Shown here: one piece after another, positions 46,830-56,459 of the stretch
Layout: each line of letters begins with the position of its first letter
Numbering within the stretch: the stretch's first letter is position 1
Made by a program: the position numbers and the translations under genes
NCBI GenBank assembly: GCA_001692895.1
Contig: KV748201.1
Span: 1,054,001 to 1,118,000 of the forward strand
DNA length: 64,000 nucleotides
Origin: Cenococcum geophilum 1.58
Lineage: Eukaryota > Ascomycota > Dothideomycetes > Gloniales > Gloniaceae
Direction of reading: 5' to 3'
The notes under the pieces: generated by a model
Database searches by the model: none
Seen by the model: only the letters and a program-made list of their open reading frames with translations
Told to the model about the DNA's origin: nothing

Positions 46830-47813
46830 ATGCGGTGGACCTCCTCCTATTGTATCAGTGCCGGGCCAGATTACCTTTCAATGATCTCGAATGGGGCTGT
46901 TCACGACATACCAGCGCCCATTCGCCTCGCCCTCGTCTCATCGCTCTACGGTCCAGGAAACCTGGCTTGCTGGTTCTCCATCTTGCTATCAGTAATCGTC
47001 AACTGGACCATAAACCCAACATCAGCATCAAACGACTCCATCACCAACGACTTCATCGCAGCACTATCGCTTCCCATTATTGCGACAGCACATATCTGGT
47101 CTCAAGTGCACCAATTGGACGGATGGAATTTGCATCTGCTGCTCAGCACCCCGACTTCGACTGCTGTGCGAGCTGCAGCTGCAATCGAAGCCCCGCTGAC
47201 AGTGTGTGAGGATTTCATCATGCTGGCCGGTGTTCTGTACGCTGTGGCAGCCTGGAAGCGTCAAAGGAAGAGGATGGCGATGGCCTTGGCTGGTGGATGG
47301 ATGTGCTTCTCTGTGGAGTTCCTATTGATGAGAAACTGGGTTCCTTTTCGTTCAAGCCTCCTAGTTCGGCCATTTCTTTTCCACCTCATGCCCCTGCTGA
47401 TAATATCACTCTGCTGGTATTCGCTGACGTCCGTCGTCTACCTCGTCGAAGTACTGTCAGTCATGCTGCGCATCTTCGCAACGGACAATGACACAGAACC
47501 CGAGTCTGGGAAGGCCTTCCAATGGCATCGGCTGTCTCCAGGTCGGATCAGCTGCTGGATGGCTGGATGCTCTACTCTAGTGATAGGCACGTGCTCATTT
47601 TGCATCAAGTATCTGTGGCAGTACAGCGCGAGCGGAAACTCGATGAGGTTTGCGGCGATGACGGGTGCTGCAATCACTGATTTGGACCAATTTGTGACGG
47701 CAATCGGCGGGCTTCTGACCCTGCTCTTCAGCTTGCACGATGCTTTCAAGGAAATAAGGAAAGCTGAAAAGGCATCGCACGGAGAAGCAAGGCAGCAAGT
47801 TCGCAGAGACTAA
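46830..47813 (+). CDS. Multi-pass membrane protein of unknown function
   Basis: An uninterrupted ATG-started ORF of 327 codons. About seven hydrophobic segments are visible (for example LACWFSILLSVIVNW, FIAALSLPIIATAHIW, FIMLAGVLYAVAAW, LFHLMPLLIISLCWYSLT, MAGCSTLVIGTCSFCI, FVTAIGGLLTLLFSLHDAF). The opening SSLYGPGNLACWF and NDSITNDFIAALSLP resemble fungal membrane proteins I recall as conserved but uncharacterised. Met at 46881 is an alternative start. It lies inside the DNA that splits the GH31 gene and is the only clearly intact ORF there, so it may still be expressed. Confidence 0.65.
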   Translation: MRWTSSYCISAGPDYLSMISNGAVHDIPAPIRLALVSSLYGPGNLACWFSILLSVIVNWTINPTSASNDSITNDFIAALSLPIIATAHIWSQVHQLDGWNLHLLLSTPTSTAVRAAAAIEAPLTVCEDFIMLAGVLYAVAAWKRQRKRMAMALAGGWMCFSVEFLLMRNWVPFRSSLLVRPFLFHLMPLLIISLCWYSLTSVVYLVEVLSVMLRIFATDNDTEPESGKAFQWHRLSPGRISCWMAGCSTLVIGTCSFCIKYLWQYSASGNSMRFAAMTGAAITDLDQFVTAIGGLLTLLFSLHDAFKEIRKAEKASHGEARQQVRRD

Positions 47814-47941
47814 ACTAGGGCCAATGCTGTTCTTAGCTATTAGCAACATGCCGAGAGATCTATGCTCGTCACAGGCTCAGAGCTCCCAAATAACTCTATC
47901 GATACCTTGATGCAATTCACATCACGTCGACGTCCCAGAGG

Positions 47942-48372
47942 TTGATGTCTCGTAGGGCGTCGCACATCGCTAAGAGGTCTTTCGCGGGCGCTTTGTCCCC
48001 TGCAAGCTTCTTGACGCCAGCCCAGAAGTATCTAGCGCCTGTTCGTACGATGCCGACTCGCCACTCAAAGTGGTGTCTAAAGGCGTCCCAGTCGTCTTAT
48101 TGGCTACGCCTGCTATCCGCCCATAGTCCAACGAACTTGACCGGGCCGCTTGTCGCACTGCATCACGCAACTTCGAAGCAGGGTAGGCGTACGGTTCGGC
48201 TGCAGCGGGTATGTCCTGCCATCGATGTTAGTCTGCATGCTTCAGTCTTGTCAGCCATGGAAAACGCACGATGCCACTCCAGCCTATCCCCTCCGAGTCC
48301 AGCGCATTGTCCGTATCCAATCTAAATATCTGCACCATCCTCATCACCCACCGAGCAATCTGAAGAGGGAAG
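47942..48372 (-). pseudogene. Cysteinyl-tRNA synthetase C-terminal fragment
   Basis: On the minus strand the blocks QIARWVMRMVQIF, IGWSGI, DIPAAAEPYAYPASKLRDAVR and, after a frame change, KKLAGDKAPAKDLLAMCDALRD match the C-terminal region of eukaryotic cytosolic CysRS. A 54-nt intron (48216-48269, GTGCGT...CTAAC...CAG) sits between IGWSGI and DIPAAA, so the fragment derives from genomic DNA and not from a processed mRNA. The catalytic domain is absent. It is downstream of, and on the same strand as, the HET relic. Confidence 0.6.
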
Positions 48373-48461
48373 TCTTGACAGGCTAATATCGACGCCGAAT
48401 TTGTCGAATCCAGGTGCTATCTTTCGTCAGCACTGCTTCGGGCTGATCCTGCTCTAACTCC

Positions 48462-49224
48462 CTAGCGTAGGGACTTATATTGCTGCCTACCTTTTGAAAG
48501 TATGTTGATTTCGTCATCGAGCCGCCTGGATGCTCTGTCCTTTCCCTCGCCATAGATTAAGGGCATCGTGACGCCAAATATGCCAAGTAATGAATAGATC
48601 TCATCTTCGTGCTCTGGTGTTCTGCCCACGACTTTCGCTCCTCGACGCTCAACTCGGTTAGCGGATGTCCTCGTAGAGCCGCCTTGTCGATACCAGTGAT
48701 CTCCTGGACTATCGTTTCTAATGACGCCTTGTCGCCCAGTCGCTGGCCATCTTGCGTGAAGAACTCGACCACTCTGTGCAACCAACTCTTGCAGTGTCCG
48801 ACCTCGCGTGAACCAACGACTTCTTCTGAACGCAGGTTGCCAGGTATGAGGTAATGATAGTTCGTCGCTACTTGGCGGAGAGGTCTGATAGATAAACGTA
48901 GCACCAAGTAGCCTTCTAGTACCAGCAGAACATAAAGTTGATAGCTTCTAAAAGCTCTGTCTCGCTTCTCTTATTTATGCAGCACGTGTCTATCCAGAGG
49001 TATCGCAGTCCCGTAGCAGCTACCTTGTCCTCACAGAAGAGAATCTTTCGGTAACCATGCTTATCCTTGCCCGCATCTGCATTCAGGTCGTCAAAGGTCA
49101 CCTCCTGGCTATTTTCCGTATTCCAAGTATAGGAGAGAATCGCGCAGGCAGGGAGGTCATGATCGTCCGTTCGCACAGAACGAGCTTGCCATTATTGTCT
49201 CGCGTCAAGAGACGAATTATGGCG
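48462..49224 (-). pseudogene. HET-domain (heterokaryon incompatibility) gene relic
   Basis: Minus-strand pieces in several frames reconstruct a HET domain in order: a start-like IRLLTRDNNGK (ATG apparently ATT), ACAILSYTW, VTFDDL, GYRKI, YLWIDTCCINKRSETELLEAIN, CYVYLSD, VEFF..DGQRLGDK.SL, EITGI, SVEERKSWAE, and SLLGIFGVTMPLIYGEG. Stops and frameshifts separate the pieces. HET domains trigger cell death when incompatible hyphae fuse; this copy is dead. Confidence 0.8.
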
Positions 49225-49337
49225 AATGCGCAGCAGCACGCTGGGAGAAGGGAACGTCACCGCGAGCGCCGGTAGTCTGGTTCATCATACGAGTACGAGG
49301 GAAGCGAATCGTTATGATGACGGCGAAGAGGCAGCTA

Positions 49338-49580
49338 CGGAGGACGGAGCAGAAAGAGATTTCCCCTTCCTTTCTGGGACTAGCGGCTTTCTCCCCATAA
49401 GGTGCCTATCAGGTTGCTAAGGTTTAGGCCTCTTTAGGGGGTCTTTGGCGGGTCTAGGGGCATAGACCGCCTAAAATCCCGTTACTCAGGCGACAGAGCC
49501 CCCATAACTTTGGTGACCTTATGGGGGGCAGCCACTAGTCCCAAAAAGGAAGTGGAAATCTCTTTTTGCTCCGTCCTCCG
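49338..49580. mobile_element. 243-bp MITE with about 70-bp inverted repeats and TA duplication
   Basis: The left end (from CGGAGGACGGAGCAGAAAGA) and the right end (reverse complement CGGAGGACGGAGCAAAAAGA) match over about 70 bp with few differences. They are flanked by TA at 49336-49337 and 49581-49582. No coding capacity. Unrelated in sequence to the MITE at 6163-6367. It sits between the HET relic and the GH31 C-terminal part, inside the inserted block. Confidence 0.9.
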
Positions 49581-49825
49581 TATAGCCTGGTCTTGGAAAA
49601 AGAAGGAAGGCGCGGCAATTGCGGGGCTAAGCCACAATTCGCACGTGCTTGACAGAAGTTGCGGGATGGATCATGTATACTTTAAGTCTATGTCGTGGGG
49701 ATCAGAGGCTTGGAGCATCTGCTATTAGTGTGTAATAATGTGGGAGAAATTCACAGCCTAGTGTAGAGATTGCATTGTCTCATGTAAACGCGGCGCATAA
49801 TATCTTCAATGTACCTCCGGCAGGG

Positions 49826-50320
49826 AGGTTACGACGTTGTTAATCATTTGTACCACCAAATTCGCGCCTCGGCGATGTTTGCTGACCGCCCGTACGAGAA
49901 TAGCTTTACACGCATGCTTTCAACAAGACCTCCGTGAATGAGGGCGAGACTACGACGTCCGTCTGCCTCGATGCAATTCCGGTGTATGTCCGGCAAGGAG
50001 CGACAGTACCGAGAGCAGACGTGTACCAGGGCAATAACAAGTGGACGAAGGACTGGAGACCTTCGCTGACGATTGAGATTTTCCCGTCGTTGTCTGTGTC
50101 GGAGTCGCGGCTCGTCTATTTCAGTGGTGAGGGAGATGATGGGACAGAAGTAGAGATTGTGACGATGACGGATAAGCGAGCGGAGAGTGTGAAGGTTGTG
50201 TATGGGGACTTAGGGACTGAGGGAACGCTGATGGTTTATACAGCCGGTGGAAAGATGGAAAAGACCATTGTAGAAAGGGGTGGGGGGGTAATGTTTGAGG
50301 GAGTAGATTGTTTGTTCTAG
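49826..50320 (+). pseudogene. GH31 alpha-glucosidase-like gene, C-terminal part, split
   Basis: Resumes the GH31 protein with YDVVNHLYHQIRASAMFADR, which directly continues the NAQENY that ends at 42691. After about 30 codons it jumps, with a frame change and loss of most of the catalytic barrel, to the C-terminal domain: HAFNKTSVNEGE, IPVYVRQGATVPRADVYQG, NNKWTKDWRPSLTIEIFPS, VYFSGEGDDGTEVEIV, ending at TAG 50318-50320. So the locus has an insertion of about 7.1 kb and an internal deletion. Confidence 0.65.
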
Positions 50321-50700
50321 GGGAGCGTGAGTTATAGATCGTGTGGAAATGACTAGAAGCTTTAAGAGGTGGAGGATGTAATAAGCTTAGTATATAGATT
50401 GAGAACCAAGGTCCACTAGATGTTCATTAAAACGCCATGGTTAGTAATAAAAGGAGAGCTCAACCCTCAGAAGCTGCGCTTTGAAGCAGTGATAGTATTC
50501 GCGAACTAGTTTCAAGATGATTCTAATGGTGCTTTCGAGATGAGTGGTAAGTGTAGAAGATACACCGAAGACCTCCAAACTCATCAAGCTTCTTCTATAT
50601 CTCTTTAAACCAATCGGGGCATGTCCTTTTCCTAGTCCAAATAGACCCGTGTTCGCTTCGACGTGCTTTTACTTTAGTACATGGCATTTCCGCGTTAAGA
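50321..50700. other. Intergenic, nothing recognised
   Basis: Between the GH31 relic and the 3' end of the histidyl-tRNA synthetase gene. Confidence 0.5.
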
Positions 50701-52596
50701 TCAGGACACAGTGGATATGGCCGATGCGTCCCCGGGCACATCTTCCTTCTCCTGCAACTTCAGCTCCGCAACCATCTGAGCCGCCTCATCTGGCCCATCG
50801 GTCAACTTTGTTAACCTTTCCCTTACCTCTGCTACCAGCTCCTCTCTTGACACGATTACACCCTGCTTCTCGGGGTTGTCCTCCGACAAGCCCATCTGCT
50901 TTAACTTCACCTTGCCCTCAGCAAGCTCGTCCTCGCCCAGAATAACGGCAAAAGGTACACCACCAGCTTCGGCAGCCTTGAATTGCTGCGGCAGCTTCGG
51001 CTTCACCTTCCATGAGAACTCGGTCTTGATTCCGGAATCCCAGAGCTGCTTGGCGACCTCCATACGCTCTTTTAACAAACCTGTGAAGCCCTTTCCGCCA
51101 AACGCTATGACAAAGACATCGACCTCGTTCGAGCGGACAGCCTTAGTGTCCTCTTTCTCCACCCGCGCTTCCGTGATGCTGAAGATCCTGTCTACACCGA
51201 ACGAAATCCCAACGCACGGAATCTGGCTTTTGCCACTGAACATGCCGACGGGTTCGTCGTAGCGGCCGCCGGCTGCTAGGTTGCCTACGCCCACAGTTGG
51301 GTCCGAAGAACTGTCCTCATCCGCATCCGCGGAAGCGCTTTTTTCTTTCTTCGTGGCCCGCTACACCTTCTGTCCCTCTGTATTCCCTTTGCTGGTTGGC
51401 GCCGAGCCTCCCGTCACGACCTCGTAGATCCCGCCGGTGTAGTTCCAGCCCTCGCGCTAGGCTCATGTCCAGCACGCCGAATATATCTAGGTAGTCGAAG
51501 AGAAGCGTCATGTCGTTGAGGCCCTTCTTGGCTGAGAGGTTTGCGGAGAGAGTTTCGTCCGAGCTGAGCTTTGAAAGTTGGTCGCGGCCGCCTTTGAAGT
51601 TGACGTACGTGCCGATCTTATCGGCGACGGCGGGGTCGAGGCCTTTTTCTTCGGTCATTTCGCGGCGGACTTCTTCCCAGGGTGACTAGGTAGAGGGATC
51701 TTGGTCAGCAGAGGGCCCGAATGTGGTTTTCGGGGACATTTTGGGCGTGGAATACCTTGTCTAGCTTGTATACCGCGCTACTTATCGTCCTTAGCTTCTC
51801 CGTGGGCACGCCGCAGACCTCAAATATCCCATCCAGAATCTTCCTGTGATTGATCTTGATCGTGTACTTCCCCTGCCAACCTAGCGGCTCAAATATCTCG
51901 CTCGCGATCTTAGGATCTCTGCATCGGGCAACATAGGATCGTGTTCACCCGCGACATCAAAATCGCACTGGTAGAACTCGCGCATGNGACCTTTCGTCAG
52001 CAGGCTGGTCGCGCCTATAGACTTTAGCAATGCAGTATCATTTGATGTGTTTTATAGAGGAGTTCATGGCGAGCCAGCGCGCAAAGGGGACCGTGGGGTC
52101 GTAGCGGAGGGAGCAGAGCTCGCCGCCTTGGTCGGCGAGGTTGTAGATGAGTTTGCTATCTTCGCCATATTTTCCAGCGAGAATTTCTTTAGGCTCGAAG
52201 ACGGGGCTGAAGGGGAGATTAGACAGGGTCTTGGTCGGGAAGACTAGTATAAGAACGCACGTGTCTATTGTGACTGCTCCATGACGTTTGAAGACTTCGG
52301 TGATGGTCGAAAATATTCTGTCCCGTACGACCATATCAGTTCCTTCCCTTTCAAATAAAACGTCAGCTTGGCTCAATTGCATATAATAATTGTGGTATTG
52401 ACTTACAATCCTTCGTCCCCTCTGGCGTCCTGAGCTGAAAGCTCGTCTTCTCCTTCTTGCCCATATTGTCTATGCCGCAGTGTTGATGTCGTAATGGGGT
52501 GTTTGCGAAGTTTCGACAGGTTATTTTGGAAGCAGTCCAAGTAACGCCGTAGATGGAGCGTGCAGATCTGACGCAGGCGAGGGAGAAGGCCTGCAT
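50701..52596 (-). pseudogene. HTS1: Histidyl-tRNA synthetase gene with several lesions
   Basis: On the minus strand from ATG 52596: a likely mitochondrial presequence (MQAFSLACVRSARS) and a second Met at [19 protein letters not shown], the two-start layout of yeast HTS1 for mitochondrial and cytosolic forms. The class II blocks [37 protein letters not shown] and [10 protein letters not shown] and the anticodon-binding end follow. Normal introns are present (52207-52260, 51686-51755). Lesions: TGA at 52038-52040, a frame change near the N at 51987, a one-base loss near 51912, a frameshift near 51445 in SLARGL, TAG at 51361-51363, and Leu-to-Pro changes (RYDPTVP, RYDEPVG). It charges tRNA-His when intact. 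Either a true pseudogene or clustered sequence errors. Confidence 0.8.
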
Positions 52597-52893
52597 GCAA
52601 CGGGACTGTGAGGGCGTAAAGGGAACTGGGGGGACAATAAAAGCTCTAGATTATTTTTGGGTTGAGTCATGTGATGCCCGAAATTCAACTGCGTCTTGGG
52701 TCTATCCGCCCCCCGTATTAGTACGGTAGCCCATAAGCGATCTTGTTAAATTCCAACTATCAACCTCCAACTTTCGAAACCGGAGTCTCATGACGCTCGT
52801 ATATAGGCAGCAACATCCTTATTATCTTGTTGCCTCACATGATGCCTTCCCAATTCATAGCCACTATCTATATTCCGTGATTTGGATGCAAGG
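52597..52893. promoter_or_regulatory. Divergent HisRS/VPS33 intergenic region
   Basis: 297 bp between two start codons facing away from each other. It must carry the VPS33 promoter; no site recognised. Confidence 0.5.
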
Positions 52894-55218
52894 ATGGCTC
52901 CCCATGCGGCGCTACACACGTCTGATATCAGTGAGAAAGCTCGCCGAGACCTCCTTCAACTCCTCGAAGGCGTAAGTAAGGCAATCAGGTCTCTTTGTAC
53001 GGAAAGTCTACTAACTAAGTGGCTTCAAGGTTCGGGGGAAGAAGAATCTCGTGCTTGAAAAGGCGCTAGCTGGACCACTGAATCTGCTAGTCAAATTCTC
53101 AACGCTCCAGGAGTATGGCGTGGACAAGCCATTCTTCTTGGAGAATGATAATGTCGACTCCTCTCAGCGCAATATTGTATTCCTCGTTCGTGGGGAGAAG
53201 GCGAAAACGGTAATGGCTGTAGCTAGTATGTCTCTATTCTTCCAAAATCCACCTTTCCTCAACCGCAATATTACCTCAGTATACCCGTTGTGCTGAACGG
53301 CATAACGCCGGATTATTTGGGAATCTAAAGTAGATTATGTAGATTCTTCCTTACTCTACCTAATCAGTCTTGATCTCTACAGCAAAAGTTTTAATAACCT
53401 GCATTTTCATTGGATAACCCTTTTCTTCTCTATCTGGGGCAAGTCTATCATTAGTTGCTAACATCTTCTCCTAGATCAGATTAAGCGGCTTCGTAATAAA
53501 AGTCAGATGGATCATGAATTCTCTATCTTTTGGGTACCCCGGCGTACGATGGTCTCGGATCAGATTCTAGAGGAAGCTGGAGTACTTGGCGAAGCCAATG
53601 TCACCGAATGTCCTCTCTACTTCATTCCCCTTGCCGAAGATTTGTTGTCTCTAGAACTGGATGACTGCTTAAGCGACCTTTACTTGGTGTGAAATCCAAG
53701 TAATCAACTTTTATGAGCTTCTTTACTGACATCACATAGCGGAAAGACCCCACATCCATCTACCTGTCTGCAAAGGCCCTTATGCTCCTGCAACAGAAAC
53801 ATGGGCTCTTCCCTCGCATCATTGGGAAAGGAGACAACGCGAAGCGTCTAGCTGACCTACTCATCCGTATGCGAACCGAACTAACTGCCAGTGAAAGCTC
53901 GAATGGTAGTGGTACATCCTTCCTAGGCCTCACTCCGAGCTCATCAATAGATAGTTTGATCATCATAGATCGCGAAATCGATTTCCCAACGGTCCTTCTC
54001 ACTCAGTTGACGTACGAAGGCCTGATTGATGAAGTATTCGGCATTCAAGCGAACCAAGCAGAAGTTGATTCATCCATTGTCGGTGGAGCCCCTCAACAAT
54101 CATCACAGAACGCCGGTTCCGCGTCCGCAGGTCCACAAACGTTGAAGCGTAAAATCGCAATTGATTCCAAGGACACCCTTTATAACACTCTCGGTGACTC
54201 TAACTTTGCAATCGTCGGCAATCTTCTGAATAAAGTTGCAAGGCGGCTACAAAGTTCTTACGAAAGCCGGCAAATAGCATCCAAATCCACTGCTGAACTG
54301 AGGGAGTTCGTCGCAAAACTACCAGGATACCAAGCTGAACAAGCCAGTTTAAAGTTACACACATCCCTTGCTGAGGAAATTATCAAGCACACACGCTCAG
54401 AACTTTTCACCCGCCCACTGGAAGTCCAGCAAAACATTATGTCAGGGACCGATCCAACCACACAACACGACACCATCGAAGAACTCATAGACCGAGATAT
54501 CCCCTTACCCACCATCCTGCGGCTGCTATGTCTTGAAAGTTGTACAAGCGCCGGCATGCGCGCCAAGGACCTCGAGAACTTCAAGCGCGCAGTCCTGCAC
54601 GGCTACGGCCAGCAACACCTGCTGACCCTCTCCTCCCTCGAAAAAATGGGTCTCCTAACAACCCGCAGCGGCGGCCTAGGCGGCGCGGCCGCCAAACCCG
54701 GCTCCGTGACCAACTACACCCCCGTACGCCGGAGCCTCCGCCTCTGGGACGACGAAGTCAACGAGGCTGACCCCAACGACATCTCGTACGTCTTTAGCGG
54801 CTACGCGCCGCTCAGCGTGCGGCTAGTGCAGAGCATCGTGCAGAAGCACTATCTGGCCGCTCTGGTCAAGCCTGCCGGACAGCAGGCGGCTGCTGCGGCG
54901 CAGGGGTGGCGGCTGTTCGAGGATGCGGCGAAGAATATTCGTGGTGGGACGTTCGATGAGACGCAGATGGGCGAGGAGAAGGCGGCCAAGGCGCGGCAGA
55001 TGCTGAATGGGGCTGGGCATGCGGATAGCGGCAAAACGGTTGTGGTGTTCTTCTTAGGGGGGGTCTGTCGTGCTGAGATTGCGGCTTTAAGATTTGTGGC
55101 GAAGAAGCTGGCGGAGGGGGGTGGGAAGCGTTTATTGATTTGTACGACGGCTATTGTGAAGGGGGATGGAGTCGTTGGCGCTGCGATTGAGACTGGTAGG
55201 CTTGGGACAGGTGTATGA
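52894..55218 (+). CDS. VPS33: VPS33, Sec1/Munc18-family subunit of HOPS/CORVET
   Basis: Four exons (52894-52971, 53030-53225, 53475-53686, 53740-55218) encode 654 residues. Vps33 binds SNARE bundles and, within HOPS/CORVET, drives fusion at the vacuole and endosome. Family blocks: LVLEKALAGPLNLLVKFSTL, FLVRGEKAKTV, FWVPRRTMVSDQILEEAGV, SSSIDSLIIIDREIDFPTVL, LTQLTYEGLIDEVFGI, RDIPLPTILRLLCLESCTS, YVFSGYAPLSVRLVQ and the Sec1-type end VVVFFLGGVCRAEIAALRF. The 3' half is GC-rich. Intron 2 is unusually long here (249 nt). Fully intact, unlike its HisRS neighbour. Confidence 0.95.
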
Positions 55219-56459
55219 ACCTGAGCCATATGTATGGTTTGTCTGAATTATATGACATAGCAATAATCCTCCGATTACCTAGGTCAGAGGCGTCTTGTGT
55301 TTTCACGACATTCGGGTTTATAAGTGTTTTCGAGATTCCTCAACCTGTATTTGCTAAAAGGGCTTTCCCTGTAGGTCTACTTATCGTTGACCTAATCCTA
55401 ATTAGCTTCAGGCCTTTTTTTTTCAGTAGTGTCTACCTGGCTTCTTATATTTATTGCTATTAGAACTAGCCCTTGGTCTTCCAAGTTATATACTTATATA
55501 AGCAATCTCGTCTTTTGCGCTAAAATTGCAGTGAGTTGAGCGTAGTGACCACAGCCAAAAAGCCCGTTCAACGGTTCTCAGCCTTGCTCGACGCACGCTC
55601 AGCCTCTTGCTAATGTTAAATCACGGTACGGCTACCCCTCTTCCAGTTAAACGGCACTATGGAAATAAGGTAAAAATGTCCTGGGTCGGCAAGTGTACCA
55701 TGGCTTGTTATACCATGGCTGTCACCGCATTGATTTTGTCACGGACAAAACGTAATTCTGAAGTTACATTACTTTGAGAGTGCGCTACCAACAAGAGCGT
55801 CCGACCTTTGGAGCCCAATCAAGGTTCGTTCAGCTTCTGCTTTATTCTTGCCCTCCCGGTCCTCCTTCTCCTCAGCGTGCTAAAAGTGCAATCTTGGCAT
55901 CAAGTGTAGGTGTTAAGAGGTTGCTACATTGTGCTGCGCCCGTACAACGCTCTCATTCACGCTAAATGGTCAGTACGCAGGCACAGCCAGTTTGCAGGTC
56001 CATTGACAAAGCCAGCTAGCCATACTTATGCCCAAGATGACGCTGTCACCGAAGGAAGTCTCTCCCAGCTGCGGCAGGTAACGAGTGTCAGAGGTTGTGA
56101 GGTTTACTCGATCAAGTCCGGTTAGAGATCCCCCTACGCCTAATCATCCATTCTCTCGTTTGCGCTAAAATTACAGTGCGCTAATAAAAATCGCCAATCT
56201 TAGAATTCTTGGGGCCCTCAACCTCCTTATCTCAGTTGACTCAGACCCACGGAGAGAAAATCCACCTCCTGCAAACTCCTGAGCCAATCAGCGACTGGCA
56301 CCGCCACACCTCTGTAACCCCTGTGACTCCTATAAACTCCTGAGCCAATTAGTGACCGGCGCCGCAGCCTAATGTACGCCGCAGGCGTTAGTGCTTGCGC
56401 TAGCTTTAGTAGCCAATTATAGAGCGCTAAGGTGGATTCCTCTCCGAGGGTCTAAGGGA
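55219..56459. other. Intergenic, nothing recognised
   Basis: 3' region of VPS33, then sequence of falling GC content towards the repeat block. The near-repeated phrase CTCCTGAGCCAAT(C/T)AG occurs at about 56276 and 56338. Open stretches show no motif. Confidence 0.5.
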
